Shown: one piece after another, positions 1 through 11,174 of the stretch
Layout of the letters: the number at the start of each line of letters is the position of its first letter
Position numbering within the stretch: the first letter of the stretch is position 1
Assembly: GCA_029876055.1 (NCBI GenBank)
Contig: CM056875.1
Span: forward strand, 3,993,001-4,057,000
From: Madurella fahalii
Taxonomy: Eukaryota; Ascomycota; Sordariomycetes; Sordariales
Length of the DNA stretch: 64,000 nt
Reading direction: 5' to 3'
Position numbers and translations under genes: made by a program
The notes under the pieces: model-generated
Seen by the model: the letters and a program-made list of their open reading frames with translations, nothing else
Told to the model about the DNA's origin: nothing
Databases searched by the model: none

Positions 1-1328
1 TACCTGGGCGAGCTCGATGAACTCGCGCGTCAGCTTGATGAGGCTATCATAATCCGTTGATTCTTCTTGCATTGCGTAGTAAAGTTCGATCAGCTGCTCC
101 CGCCGCCGGTCTGATGCTTCCCGAGCTTCGTCCGGAGCCGAGCACAGGGCGCAGGTACAGTTGAAGCCCCAATTTCCCAGCGCCCTATGTCTGTGAGATG
201 TCGGCATCCCCAGGGGAATATCTGCGCATGTTCGAACCTTTATCAGAACAGTTCGCCAAGGCAACTACGATTCACGTACAGCTTATAGTAATCTCTTCGC
301 CTGGCATAATGTCTCTCGTTGCCACGGCCGACATTGCCAGATCGCGGCTTGTAAATTTACTGTACGCACTAGAACGGGTCAGTTCCCAGCCCCTACCGAC
401 CGACTTATAAGAGGGAAAGACAACGCCTACTTTGGATCGCACGCATGGTTGAGTCTCTGTGGTGCCAAAACCACTCATTAGCAACATTGCACGCCCCCTG
501 ACGAATTCATCTCGTGATACTAAGTGGCCTGACTAGGAGGGGCATACGAACCGCAATCTCAGGATATACACCCTTGGCATTCCGACCGTTCACCGTGACG
601 CCGAAGGCGTTAGTTCGGATCAAATCCTCGACAGGGTCAAAGTCGTCTCCTTTGCTCCTCGTCAGAGCGAGAAATCGCTCCTTATCTGGCAGCTGGTCGA
701 GGGCTTTCTGAAACAGGCGAGGGTACTCGACCGGACTCTCGTCTCCCTCTGACGGAAAGAACGCGTTGTCCGCAATCATGGCCGGAAAGCTCGTCATGAT
801 GACCTCAAACTGTTTGATATGCTTTGTGGCCACGACACCCAGACCTTTGCCCGGGATAGGCATGACGGTGTAAGGTAAGTCATACGTCTCGGTCGCCAGG
901 TGGCCTTGGTGAGACAGATGGCGACGGAAGCGCCATGCAGGCAGCGGGTCTTGTATCGCACCGGCGATGCTGGCGGCCGCTTGGGGCGTGGTAATCACGC
1001 TGACGCCACTACCATGGTTGAAAGCGGAGGAGGAGTAGACACAGAACTTTTCTATCGGCCCGGTGGAGAGAGGGACGACGCAATAAGGACGGTGAGTCCA
1101 AGGAGCGTTTTGATTTTCTCTTGCCAACCCATCAGTGTCATCGTCGATAGGGATACCGCAGCTCCCCGATGACCGCAGTGATGGGATGACGGGGTCCCAG
1201 GGGCATCGTGTCTGGATTGCGCTAGCCGCGGCAAGCGCGGAAATCAATACGAAAAGGGGTGTAAAGTGTCCTATCAGCTGCGGTATCAGAATGTGATGAA
1301 TATTAAAAGGGTTGTTGTTCCACGGCAT
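1..1328 (-). CDS. SET-domain protein with N-terminal signal-like segment (3' end cut by window edge)
   Basis: Putative lysine methyltransferase of the fungal SET/post-SET family; the substrate is unknown. My exons on the minus strand are 1328-552, 456-431, 368-280 and 221-<1, with introns of 95, 62 and 58 nt. Splicing restores the SET core: GVYPEIARLNHACDPNAYSK, then PGEEITISYIPLGMP, then the Cys-rich post-SET GNWGFNCTCALCSA. None of these is continuous in the unspliced frames. The amino end has a hydrophobic stretch (about residues 15-38) followed by a probable cleavage region, which is signal-peptide-like. Roughly the first 130 residues before the SET start (PYTVMPIPGKGLGVVATKHI) show no known domain. 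The gene continues beyond base 1, so its length is unknown. I am confident of the family and less so of secretion. Confidence 0.85.
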
Positions 1329-3200
1329 GACTTACCAGTCATGATTCAGGCTCGCCATATGGAATCCCACATCACATTAAATGGCTGAAGAGTAGGGTAC
1401 AACGCATGATGTAGTGGGCTACCCTTGATGTTGACTAGATTTGGCTACCGTCTTCTCTTAGATAACCTACCGTTGCATCAACGATATTTCCACCATATGC
1501 TACAACATTATGATCATCGAGACGCCAACGTCTCAAACAAATGGTAAAGGCTTGGCTACCAGCACAGCTTATAGCCGCGAGTGGGAAAACCCCCCGGCAA
1601 TATGCCAATGGTATAACCGGTAATACCTCTTGGTAGGGATGCCGAAAATCTGCGGAAGTTTACAAGCACCAGGAGTAATTGTCGTCGTAAGCATCAGTAC
1701 TAGTACAGGTGAGATTTGGCATGATAATCCCTTATTACATGTGCCTTAGTGCTACGTGCACTTCTTCTCACATTTGATGGCGTCACAGAGCTCGCGAGTC
1801 CGACGCTAAGGATATTACAATTAACACTTCAAGCTTGGCTGAAGCCAATCCAGATGGTGCAGTGCGAAAGGGGCATTGTTAAATCTGATCTACGTGGTCT
1901 TTCGTCTGCTTCTGTTGAGCTCTCGTAATTGAAGTGAAACTTGGGTAGGACCAGTCGGAGCACGGGCTGTTGCATTTGATATGTGGCCAGGTGTCCCGTC
2001 AATCTCTGCGGTGATTGGCTACGGTCTGGGTAGAACGTGTTGGCCTTGCTGAAAAGAGCAGTCATTGCAACCTCCGAATCCAACTGGGGTGCCGAACTCC
2101 AATCCCACCTTGTTTACAGTCGGCTCTAGCGCAGCGAGGAGCGGTGAGGACCGAAATCAAACTCGGCATCAACAAGCATGGTGATCCCTGATGGAGCAAT
2201 CATCATCAACACGCTGCAGATCGAGAATCCCCCCTCCTGGCCCCAACTCGCCAGGGGAAAGCACCTTAGGTAGCAAGCGTCGGAGCAATCGCGTTCCCGT
2301 CATACCCACCCGCATTTCGAGATTCCTCCACTGATATGTACTAGTGTCTTGCGAAACATGAAAATTCCTATGCTCAGTGATTACAGTCCACCACTCGCCC
2401 CGTCATCATCACAACCCCGTTACCTCTACCCGGCCAGATCTGTGGAGATTTGAAAACGATCCAAGTACCCGGCCGCAACGGACAAATTCTGACCATCCAA
2501 ATAAGAACGTTCTAATTAACAAGCTGATTGCGGGCACTTAGACTATTCAATTACTTCAGGTTATGACAGAGCCCAGGGTCCGATGCAAAGTTACTCCCAA
2601 GTTATGCAGTGATCGAGCTCCTCCTTCAACCGACCACGTCGGTGCCGACTGCCGCGCTCATTAGATTCATCTGTCCACCTGTTCTTCTTCGCTAGGTCAA
2701 CGCTGCCCAAGCATAATCGTGGGTTGTATGACAAGCCAAAGTACCGAAACTCCAATGCGCTGGAAATGGGGAATGGCGTATGCCCGGGACGTCCCCATGA
2801 TGCCGCGAGACCTGCGCCTACTATAGAAGCCACTACGCTCAAGAGTCACCCGGCTCCTTACGTTGCTTCTCTGTCCTAGAATGTGACGCTTTGAAACTAT
2901 TATCATCATTGAGATCGAGCAGCGGCCTGGCCACGTATAATGCTCATCAGGGAGACACTGAGAAGAAGCCTCTAGAGCCCGTTTTGAACGGTTTTCTCCA
3001 ATAGTCCGTTACGCAAGCCGAAGCAAGTCATGATCCGTACATGTGGAAAGTCGACGACCTTGGCCAGCCGGATCCTGCTGCTCAATTGTGCCGCTGTCCA
3101 CACTCATCCTTCTCCATCTTCAGAGCCATCTTGAACTCGCCGCATCCAAGCAAGTGAACATTGATGAACCGCGCAACAAATCTAAGACGTGCTAGCTGAG
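1329..3200. other. Intergenic, no gene seen
   Basis: About 1.9 kb upstream of the SET gene. Only short ORFs without recognisable motifs occur on either strand. It probably holds the SET promoter on its left side and decayed sequence on the right, next to the P450 relic. Confidence 0.5.
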
Positions 3201-3214
3201 TATGTCAGTGAGTG

Positions 3215-3705
3215 AATAAGTGTGCTTTTGTTAAGGTGGAGAAACTTGACAACGCCGTGCGCGAGTTGGCCCGCGTGGATTGGTTTGTGATGGTGGGCAT
3301 GGGCGGTGTTGTTGCTGCCAACACCGGCATCGTCACGCCGTCTGGAGCCAATATCCCTTACGGCGCCACTGTCGTGCCAAGCTACGGGATTCTGAGTGAC
3401 AGCGACGTGTACCCGGCTGCTGACCTCGTCAAACCGTTCCGTATCGCCATTCAGCGCAATGATGAGAGAGTCAGGTTATGTTAAGCAGGCTGCCAAAGCC
3501 TTCCCGACCACCACTCGCAGTAACGACTTTCCCTTTCCGGCCACGACCGCAACGCCTGCCCCGCGGCTTCTTCGCTGTTGGCGAGCTGAAGCTCATCCCG
3601 GTACACCTAATCCTCAACTACGGTATCAAATTCAAGAGGACCACTCGCGCAACGCATGGTATTGTCTGCATAGAATTCCCTCCTTTCAGGCGGCGATCCG
3701 GCTCA
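3215..3705 (+). pseudogene. Cytochrome P450 relic (C-terminal third, multiply frameshifted)
   Basis: Pieces of one fungal P450 lie in order in three reading frames. From about 3230 to 3465 the frame gives the segment before the heme loop (VTPSGANIPYGATVVPSYGI, then DSDVYPAADLVKPFRI). The frame then changes and gives GYVKQAAKAFPTTTRSNDF. At 3539-3562 a third frame gives the heme-loop start GHDRNACP. A further shift leads to GFFAVGELKLIPVHLILNYG. In intact family members these run as one exon ending with the heme cysteine and the following helix. The I-helix and ExxR parts were not found upstream. I see no start codon, so this is a dead, truncated copy. Confidence 0.75.
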
Positions 3706-4414
3706 GGAAAAGGGTAAGTTCTTGAGGGGCCAATTGTGATGCCATGGCTTTGGAAATCTTCACCGCTGTCATGATTAGAACTTTGCGTCAATGGTCCGCC
3801 ACGGCTACTCACCCAACAACACGTTGGTAGAACCATACAGAGTACCGCATGCATCATTCGCCAGTAGGTTATAGGAAGAAACTAACCATACTAGACCGTA
3901 CTACTAGTATATAATTCAAGGTTTAAGTACTCTACGTATGGTGATTCCAACATTAGCACAACCGGGCTAGCATTCCATCAACACTTCCAATACTAGAGTT
4001 GAGCAGACATACGCTGCTGAGAAAAAGAAATATTTTCAACTGGGATAGGAGATAGATGAAAGACGGGGAGAAAATCAATGATGGGCCGAGGCACATTGCA
4101 GGGAAATCGAAGCGGTGATAACAATGTTCAAATATTTTAGGTGCCCTGCTGATGTCCCAGATTGGCACGTTGGCAGGTACTGCGCTGGTAGTTAGGTATG
4201 ATGCACCAACATACAGGAGTAGGTTATATACCAAAAAAGCGCAGATACCAGCACTCGACTTAGCCAAATACTGGAGATTGTGGAAGAGTAAAGTATTGAA
4301 CATAGGTAGGGCATAAGTATTCCGGTCGTACATTCCGACATAGGCCTTGGGGGGAAGCGGCAGGTAACTAGCCTCGGCGAAACTGAGACCCCCAGAATAC
4401 GCGGACAAAGGAGC
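3706..4414. other. Intergenic, AT-richer, no gene seen
   Basis: About 700 nt between the P450 relic and the 3' end of the small secreted protein gene. A 151-codon minus-strand reading frame covers much of it but is hydrophobic without motifs and overlaps the likely 3' UTR; I do not call it. Confidence 0.45.
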
Positions 4415-5234
4415 TCAAGCGTTAAAGTGGACCGGCAATGCAGGCGCTTTGGTGATTGTCGGGGGCCTCCGAACTGCCATGGTGCTGCCGGTATGAGTCC
4501 CGTTGGGAAACGTCGCGTTTGGCGAGGCGCGGACGAATAGAGGCTTGGGTAGCGTCCCATTTGCTCCGGAGCCCGAGGTCGGGAGCGGCAAGATAGGCGT
4601 CGTGCTTTCCCCGCGTCGCCCGGCGAAACGTTTGTACCACTTCATTCCTGCGACTCTGGTTCCGTTGGTTGCCATTGTTGTGTTGGTCGGGGGGTCAGTG
4701 GTGTTGTCGCCTCTAGCAACCATCGGTGCCCGGCCTGCGCTTAGCTCGGCACAGTGAGCTGGCTTGGGGACTCTAGCTTTCTCGTAGCACCGTTGGAGTT
4801 CTACGACGGAGACGCTAGGTTAACGCCGTTCTTCAAGGCACCAACTTTGGGACGCAATGGCATGTCACCACAAAGGGCCGGCCACTTACTGGCTACAGGG
4901 TACGGCTCGGAGCCGGAGCGGCAGCCGATGACGCTCGCGCTAGTTGCCCGGACATAGGTGCCATCAGTCAGCTTCAGCCAGGGGCTAGAAAATATGGTTA
5001 GCAAGATGATGAAGCGCGAAACTGCTTTGTACCCTCCACTCACTCATTCTCAGTGCTGCAATCGGCAAGGCAATCAGCACTCAAGATCTCGCCAACGGTA
5101 GCATGCCCAACGGCAGGACACGCATCGAACTCGCATTGCCGCTTCACCAAGGTTGACCGGATGGCGATGCAATTGAGAGTGGCCACAGCTTGGCCGGCAG
5201 ACAACAGACAACCGAACACCGAGAGGGCCTTCAT
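4415..5234 (-). CDS. Small secreted cysteine-containing protein (candidate effector)
   Basis: I do not recognise a named family. Exons on the minus strand are 5234-5044, 4984-4890 and 4734-4415 (introns 59 and 155 nt; donors GTGAGT and GTAAGT), giving 201 residues in frame. The start MKALSVFGCLLSAGQAVA is a typical signal peptide. Exon 1 carries several cysteines (QCEFDACPAVGHA, ADCLADC). Across the splice it continues as DPWLKLTDGTYVRATSASV and a further Cys. Exon 3 is Thr/Asn/Pro-rich with many NGT/NTT-type N-glycosylation sequons. The layout of signal peptide, compact Cys region and glycosylated tail fits a secreted cell-surface or effector-like protein. The first intron is firm; the third exon is less certain because its intron is long for this window. 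Confidence 0.55.
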
Positions 5235-8200
5235 GCTGTAAGCGATATTGTCGATGCGTGTTTGTGTATACGAGGTGGCTTGACCTGTCGATCTTGTGAG
5301 AGGATGCCGCCGATCAACGGCCAATTTCCCGGTTAGCAAGACCAGCCCGTCCCCAGCCCGGTTCTACAGCATGCCGGCCTATTTGTAGTCTGTCAATCCT
5401 TACTCCATGGCTCTGCCCTTGAACCCCAGCCTTAATACCAGCGGGGCCCTGCAAGAAGCCGCCTCCAGGTACAGCCTGTCGCCACCATCTAATTCACGAT
5501 TATAGGGGGATGAAGCTCTACAGATCCGGACATACTAATTAGCTTTTGGCAGGCCTGGTTGGACAGAGGCGTTGAAGTACACGGGTAAACGGCGTGCCTA
5601 AATTGGAGATGGCGGGCGCGGTTGGCCTATGGCTTGACCGTCGCTGAATATCGAATTCTCCGGCCTGCATCGTAAGTCACCTCATTTGCAGTCCAAGTTG
5701 ACAATCAGTTGCTTCGGCAGCTCGATATTGCCGTCGAACATCTACCCCTGAAAGCCAAGGCCTCTTGATTGTCCTTGGCAGAGTATGACGCTATCGAGAA
5801 GCCATTTGACTGGCCACTACCATCTCGGCAACCTTGAATGCCGTGCTGGTTAGACGTGATTGGCCGGGCTAGGTGGGTTGCGGATAAGTGCCGACAACCT
5901 GCTATCTCCCCGTCTTCGGGGCACTATGCTTCATGTCACCCACGCCTCTTCCCCACCTCAGCCCTTGACTCTCCGTTTCTGGTGAGCCGGCACAGTCGAT
6001 AAAAGGAGCGCGAAAACTGCGTTGCCGACAAGCCGACTCGCGCAGCCAGCACTCGAGCCACGCTCGCCAAGGCGGAGATATCTGCAGGACAAACCTAGCC
6101 CAAGACGTGGGCCGCGGTTATTCCGCCACTGACGCGAGAGTGTTATTCATGTTAACTCCTTATCCCTGTGTAGTTCTATATCCGTCGGCGGAGATATCGA
6201 AGATATCTTAATTAGCACCAGACGCCCCGACGCCCGATGTGCTTTGTTCGCTCCACTTCGGCTGTGAGGAGAGATATGGACAACGTGGAGCTGAGCTGTT
6301 GGCTCCTCACCCCCGCCCGCGAGGCCCTTGTTTTTCGATAAGCTTCCAAGCATGCTTTTTAAAATATGTCAAGTGTCAAAGGGCATTATTCTACCGAGAC
6401 CACCAAGCCCAATATCCCCCTGCCTGACCCGAGAGAGTACTAGTGACGGTAAGTCAAATCCAAATCATCAGGCCGCTCCATCATTTCTTTGACCCTCCCA
6501 GGCAGTACAAAGAGTGCGAGAGACAATCGAGTACCAATATATGCTCCTAATCACCCACAATTCGAAGATTCGCGGCAGGTCAACCCGACCGTGGTTGTTG
6601 AACGGTACATAGGTCCTTGCCGTACATGTGCATCTGCGCGGGGGCGGCTAAGTTCGCTCATCATTTCCCCGGTGAACAGAGGATCCGGACAGCCCGGAGG
6701 CCAATTCTCCCCGGCTTTTCGGCTCCTTGGAAGTGCCGTTGCTCGGACAGTCCTTTGAATGTACATGGAAGTCCTATGCGCTGGCCTATCCTCTTGCCCG
6801 CTACATTGGTGTGACAACAAGGCGACCTACCTTAATACTGGAGACGGATGCATCTGAACAACCTCTAAGACTGTTAGGGTACCTAGGGTAAGTGCCCTAG
6901 AAACCCAAATTGCTTGCGGATCTGCTAAGATATGTAGCACGTGCGTATCTCGCCATTTTCCCCGTATCTGGGAGGCACGGAGTTAGTACTGATCCATGGT
7001 AGTCTCGTTGAGTCCTTAGCATGTCCTCAGATAACACCGAATAGGTTTGACTACTTGTATCAGGGAAAAGACCTCTGTGCTATATTATCCAAATCTTTCA
7101 CAGTAATCATGTCCAACCCTCAGATGCTGAGATAACGTCCAGCTCCATGTCGAGCACCTGCGCATAACCTAGCCGGGAATGGAATAACCTAGCCGGGAAT
7201 GGAAGACCTCTACCGTCAACGTCACTACCCTGGCGCGGTGCTTCATACAGGTAATGAATTGTAAATGACAGTGCCCAACTCAGCGTCATCTTTTCGATTT
7301 CTGGCACAAAAAATCGAGGTCAACATGGTAAACATTGGCTGAACGAAGATCCTGCGCCCTTGCCCATCATTCAATGTGATATGCTGACGACTGCTACAGT
7401 AGTAATTGGCAGTAACTTAGCGTAGGCGATGCAGTTATATCCAACACCGCGGGATATGTGGCACGGCAGAGCAGGCCCAGGGCGGCGGCACCCCCTTGCC
7501 CTGTTAGGTGCTGATTAATAAACGGAAGAAAATTGCCCAAATACACGATACATAATTTTGAAAGCCGTTGTGAAGCTAGTACATTGAACGATGGCCTACA
7601 CAATGAAACTCCAAATCCGAGGTTTTCACCGCTAACCAATTCAGCTACCATTTGACTATTTTCCTGATTGACAATTCTCGCGTGTCCTTCCGCAAGCTGG
7701 AACTAATTCCTACACTAACAAAAAGTTAGTACTGTACCCAATAACGTTTGCTGAATAGCGGTACTGCGAAATCAATATGGTAAAACATGCGGAATATGCC
7801 GGTATCTGCGTAATAAACACCTTTAGTCGAGACTCGACCGCAATATGATTGGAAGGCTCCTAGGATAGGGGCTAGCTGATAGTCCCTGGTCCTGCTTTCT
7901 TTACACAATCAACATCACCGGTGGTGAAGTTTATAATGTTGGCCCCGGGTACGGTTTGTTGTTTCCATCAAGAATGGCACATTTCCCGGGCACCAGCGCA
8001 ATGGTGCATTTATTTGGCCTCCCCAGTGATACCATACTGATGTATACGCAGTGTCCTCAATCGCCAGCGGCGCCTCCCACGTTTCCTGCCGACGTATGGC
8101 AGGCGTTTAGTCCAGGCTGACGACGACGCATGTTACATTCAAGTCAGGATGATTGGTTCTAACCTGCGAGCTGAATGGTCTAGTGCCTTAGTAACTAACC

Positions 8201-8270
8201 CTTCGGGCTGTAATATCCAGTGTAACTAACTCTAAGCCAAGGCCGCCCCAAACTTCTCTATTTTTCCATC
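5235..8270. other. 3-kb gene-poor interval
   Basis: No coding region could be supported. ORFs are under 90 codons, overlap in several frames and have no motifs. The only structure noticed is a 20-bp perfect direct duplication at 7164-7203. It may contain decayed sequence like the neighbouring P450 relic. Confidence 0.5.
7164..7203. repeat. 20-bp tandem duplication, two perfect copies
   Basis: The 20-mer starting ATAACCTAGCCGGGAATGGA is present at 7164-7183 and again, identical and adjacent, at 7184-7203. It lies in noncoding sequence. Confidence 0.9.
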
Positions 8271-9260
8271 TCATTGCCTTGTTTTGTTGTCCACGGCTTC
8301 CTTCCAGGCGCGGGCGATAGCTCTCCAGTATTGTTCCGGATGCGCACGCATGTGACCGACGTGGGGCGTGCCCTCAAAGACCTCAGCAGACACGCTCCAG
8401 CCCTTCTGGCGGGCATCGGCCGCATGTTTTTCGATATCCTCCCAGTGGATGATGTCATCCTCTTTGGAGTAGAGATAAAGGCGTTTTGCTGAGACATCCG
8501 AGAGGCGCGCATCGTTGACGGCGCCCGTGCTGAACTCGGCCGCACTTGTCGCCCCAATCAACCAGCCGAAACCGTGGAGGGTGCCGAGAAACATAGCCGC
8601 CAGCGCCTGCGTGATGATAAAAGGCCAGGGTAGCCAGGGGGCCACGCCCAGGGCCATCGCTCGCGACCAAGGTCCGATGTTGGGCAGAAAGTGTGTGCTT
8701 CCCGGGGTCGAGTCGCACACAAGCATATCGTGTGGAAATAGCTTGCCGCCAGTGCGCTTCGTGTAGGCGTTCATGGTGGCGGCGCAATTCATGCCTCCGG
8801 TGTTGGACATGACGTGCAGCAGTACCCTTTCGCGGCTCTCTGCGTTTTGGAGGTCGGGAATCTGCGGATAGACGGCTTCGATGACGGGAAACATGGTCTT
8901 GGAACGAGCTTCTAAGGTCTGATAGAGCGCCTTAAGGATGGGTGAGAAGATAACCACAATCCTGGCGTTCGGGAACAGCTGTCTGTAGCCGTAGATGTAT
9001 TTGGCCACGTGACGGGGGCGAGCGTCGCCCCAGCCGTAGATGACAACCGTGGTGGGATGGTCAGGCTCTCCGGAGCCCAGGCTCCCTCGTTGCACATACA
9101 CCTGGTTGCTAAGCTTCTCAAAGCCCAACATGACGGACTTTGCGTCCACATCTACCTTGGACATGGTTGGTCTGGTCGCGTACTCGGGTGGAACTGGCCG
9201 GAAGTAGCTGAAAGCTGTCTCACTTGTTCTCGATGTTTGACTAAGTTTGGAACCTGTCAC
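8271..9260 (-). CDS. DUF829 (PaxU/TMEM53-like) alpha/beta-hydrolase-fold protein
   Basis: Single-exon gene of 329 residues from the first in-frame ATG; an internal ATG at 9164 (MSKVDVDAKSV) gives 297 residues and is an equally good start. Family hallmarks are visible: an early strand/turn TTVVIYGWGDARPRHVAKYI, a middle block HVMSNTGGMNCAATM, then DSTPGS, and a C-terminal YLYSKEDDIIHWEDIEKHA leading to the conserved GTPHVGHMRAHPEQYW. The arrangement matches DUF829 proteins, which include PaxU of indole-diterpene clusters and TMEM53; their biochemical reaction is not firmly known. A hydrophobic stretch (APWLPWPFIITQALAAMFLG) may associate with membrane. The next gene to the right is transcribed divergently from about 0.8 kb away. 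Confidence 0.85.
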   Translation of the reverse strand: MTGSKLSQTSRTSETAFSYFRPVPPEYATRPTMSKVDVDAKSVMLGFEKLSNQVYVQRGSLGSGEPDHPTTVVIYGWGDARPRHVAKYIYGYRQLFPNARIVVIFSPILKALYQTLEARSKTMFPVIEAVYPQIPDLQNAESRERVLLHVMSNTGGMNCAATMNAYTKRTGGKLFPHDMLVCDSTPGSTHFLPNIGPWSRAMALGVAPWLPWPFIITQALAAMFLGTLHGFGWLIGATSAAEFSTGAVNDARLSDVSAKRLYLYSKEDDIIHWEDIEKHAADARQKGWSVSAEVFEGTPHVGHMRAHPEQYWRAIARAWKEAVDNKTRQ

Positions 9261-10053
9261 GGTGATTCCCGGTCTGTTGCTTGAGTTGCTAAGGACAAAC
9301 AGACAGGCTAAGAGGTAGGTTTAACATCGGAGAGATAAAAAAGTTAGTGAACGAGAAAAAAGTCCGAGATCTGTTTAAACCCCTACCCCCGGCCGCATGT
9401 AAATTTTAGGTCACTCTAATTACAGATGCTGAATCCCAGCAACCCTGGCGAATATAAGGTAGGTACCTTACTCTTGGTCGGTAGGCCCTTAGGCAACTAT
9501 AAATATCCTAGCTACAATAGATCCGGTCTAAGCATTCCCATCCAAAATATTTATAGTTCCTGTCTCTTCCCTCCGTGTTTCCCAGTCAGCAGATAGGTGG
9601 TAGAGTTCAGGTGTCCCGGATTTCCCGGCACTACCCCACAGGCACGAACAGCCGAGGTAAAAATGATCCTGGATTCCTTGCGCTCTATCGATAGAGGGAA
9701 AGCTCTCCTGGGCATGTGAGTGACCGCCTCGCTACCATCAAATTCGATAAAGCAAGGGCAAATGGTTTCGGGGCTTAATTTCGCCTCACAGTGCTGAAAT
9801 GCGCCTTGTTGAAGTCACTGATTGTATTTTTCTACATTTTTACCATCCACATGTGGTGGGAACGTAATGCCGAGGTGCGAGGTGGGTCCTGTGGAGGCAA
9901 GGTGATCAAGCTGAGGTACTGTTAACACTGGTACAAACCGCCGAGAACGCAGTTAGCACACTCATTCGAGACTCGGTTGACAAACATGCCACTGAATTCA
10001 GACGGCAGGCATTGGATTTATGCAAACTTCGACCGCCATTTTCTCTCTCGATC
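9261..10053. other. Divergent promoter region
   Basis: About 0.8 kb between the DUF829 gene (leftward) and the thioesterase-like gene (rightward). No ORF with motifs. The sequence is AT-richer around 9470-9560, as expected for shared upstream sequence. Confidence 0.5.
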
Positions 10054-11174
10054 ATGGAGCGGACCAACAACGTAGGCGATGTCGTGCCTTTCGGCGAGGC
10101 TATCAAGACTCAGAAGCTTGGCTCCCATACGTATTCAGTGACGTTGGTCGATTCATTTTGCATTGGAACGGGTACTTCAATTCCCCATGTCGGCCGCACG
10201 GCGTTCCTCTGTGTATGGCACAAACCACTAAGCTTCGCTCTTTTCTTGCAGTTCCCAATGGAGGCTACGTAGCATCCTGTCTCCTCGAGGCAGCACGCCT
10301 TCATCTCGCCCCAACGGGCCAGAAGGACGTTTTAAACGCCCACTTTCAGTTTCTCAACCGCACCGAGACGGGGTCGGCGGTCATAATCATTGAAGACGTC
10401 AAGCTTGGCCGGCAGCTGTCGACGCTTCACGCTACCCTTTACCAGCGCGCCCTGCTACCCGAAGCGCCGTGGATCACGCATGGGTCGACGCGCAAGGAGA
10501 TTGTTGCATATCTGACCATGGCCGACTTGAGCAAGGAAACGGGTATCTCGCTGCCGATACCAGCTTTCGGCTTGCAATATCCGCTCGCACCTCCCCCGAC
10601 ACCCGACTTTGCAGCGCTGAAAGAGGACCGCGATCCTAACTGGACTCAGCTCAAGTTCCCTCCGGGCAGTCCGCTCGGCTACGCGCGCTGTCTGCAAAAT
10701 TGCGTCTATTACGCGCCTAAGCGGGGCCAACCAATCAGGAGCATCATCGACAAGTGGGTGCGGCTAGCATCCGGGGAGAAATTTACCGCCTCCTCGCTGG
10801 GGTATGTTTCAGACTGCTGGCCGTACGTGGTTGAGGCTCATAGGCCCTCTAAGAGGGAAGCCGAGGAGAGACGCCGCGGGGGCGATCCAGTGCCGTTTGC
10901 CCCTGGCGCTAGATTCTGGTACCCAACCGTCGTGCTCAACCTCGAGTTGAAGAAGCCGCTGCCAGAAGCAGGCTTGGAATGGCTGCAGCTGAGGATCCAG
11001 TCGAAGCAGGTAAAAAACGGACGTCTGGACCTCGAGATTCTGGTGCTGGACGAAATGGGAGAGCTAGTTGCCCTCAGCAACCACGTCAACCTGATTCTTG
11101 GGAGTGAGCGAAATACGGCCGAGCGAAGCAAAACCAACGAGACAGCACACAAAGACTCGCAGAGCCGATTCTGA
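10054..11174 (+). CDS. Acyl-CoA thioesterase-like protein (double hotdog, 4HBT_3 type)
   Basis: Probable acyl-CoA thioester hydrolase. Exons are 10054-10171 and 10252-11174 with an 80-nt intron, giving 346 residues. The splice reconstructs SFCIGTVPNGGYVAS, the family's amino-terminal hotdog signature (PNGGY followed by a helix). A second, weaker hotdog half follows after residue 200 with YVSDCWPYVVEAH and WYPTVVLNLELKKPLP, then DLEILVLDEMGELVALSNH near the end. Length fits the fungal thioesterase family of about 320-350 residues. The ATG at 10054 is the first in the correct frame. The last 25 residues are polar and dispensable-looking. The substrate chain length cannot be read from the sequence. 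Confidence 0.8.

Noticed and set aside
3953..4408. Hydrophobic 151-codon minus ORF
   Set aside because: Overlaps the 3' flank of the secreted-protein gene and has no conserved motif or clear membrane-protein pattern.
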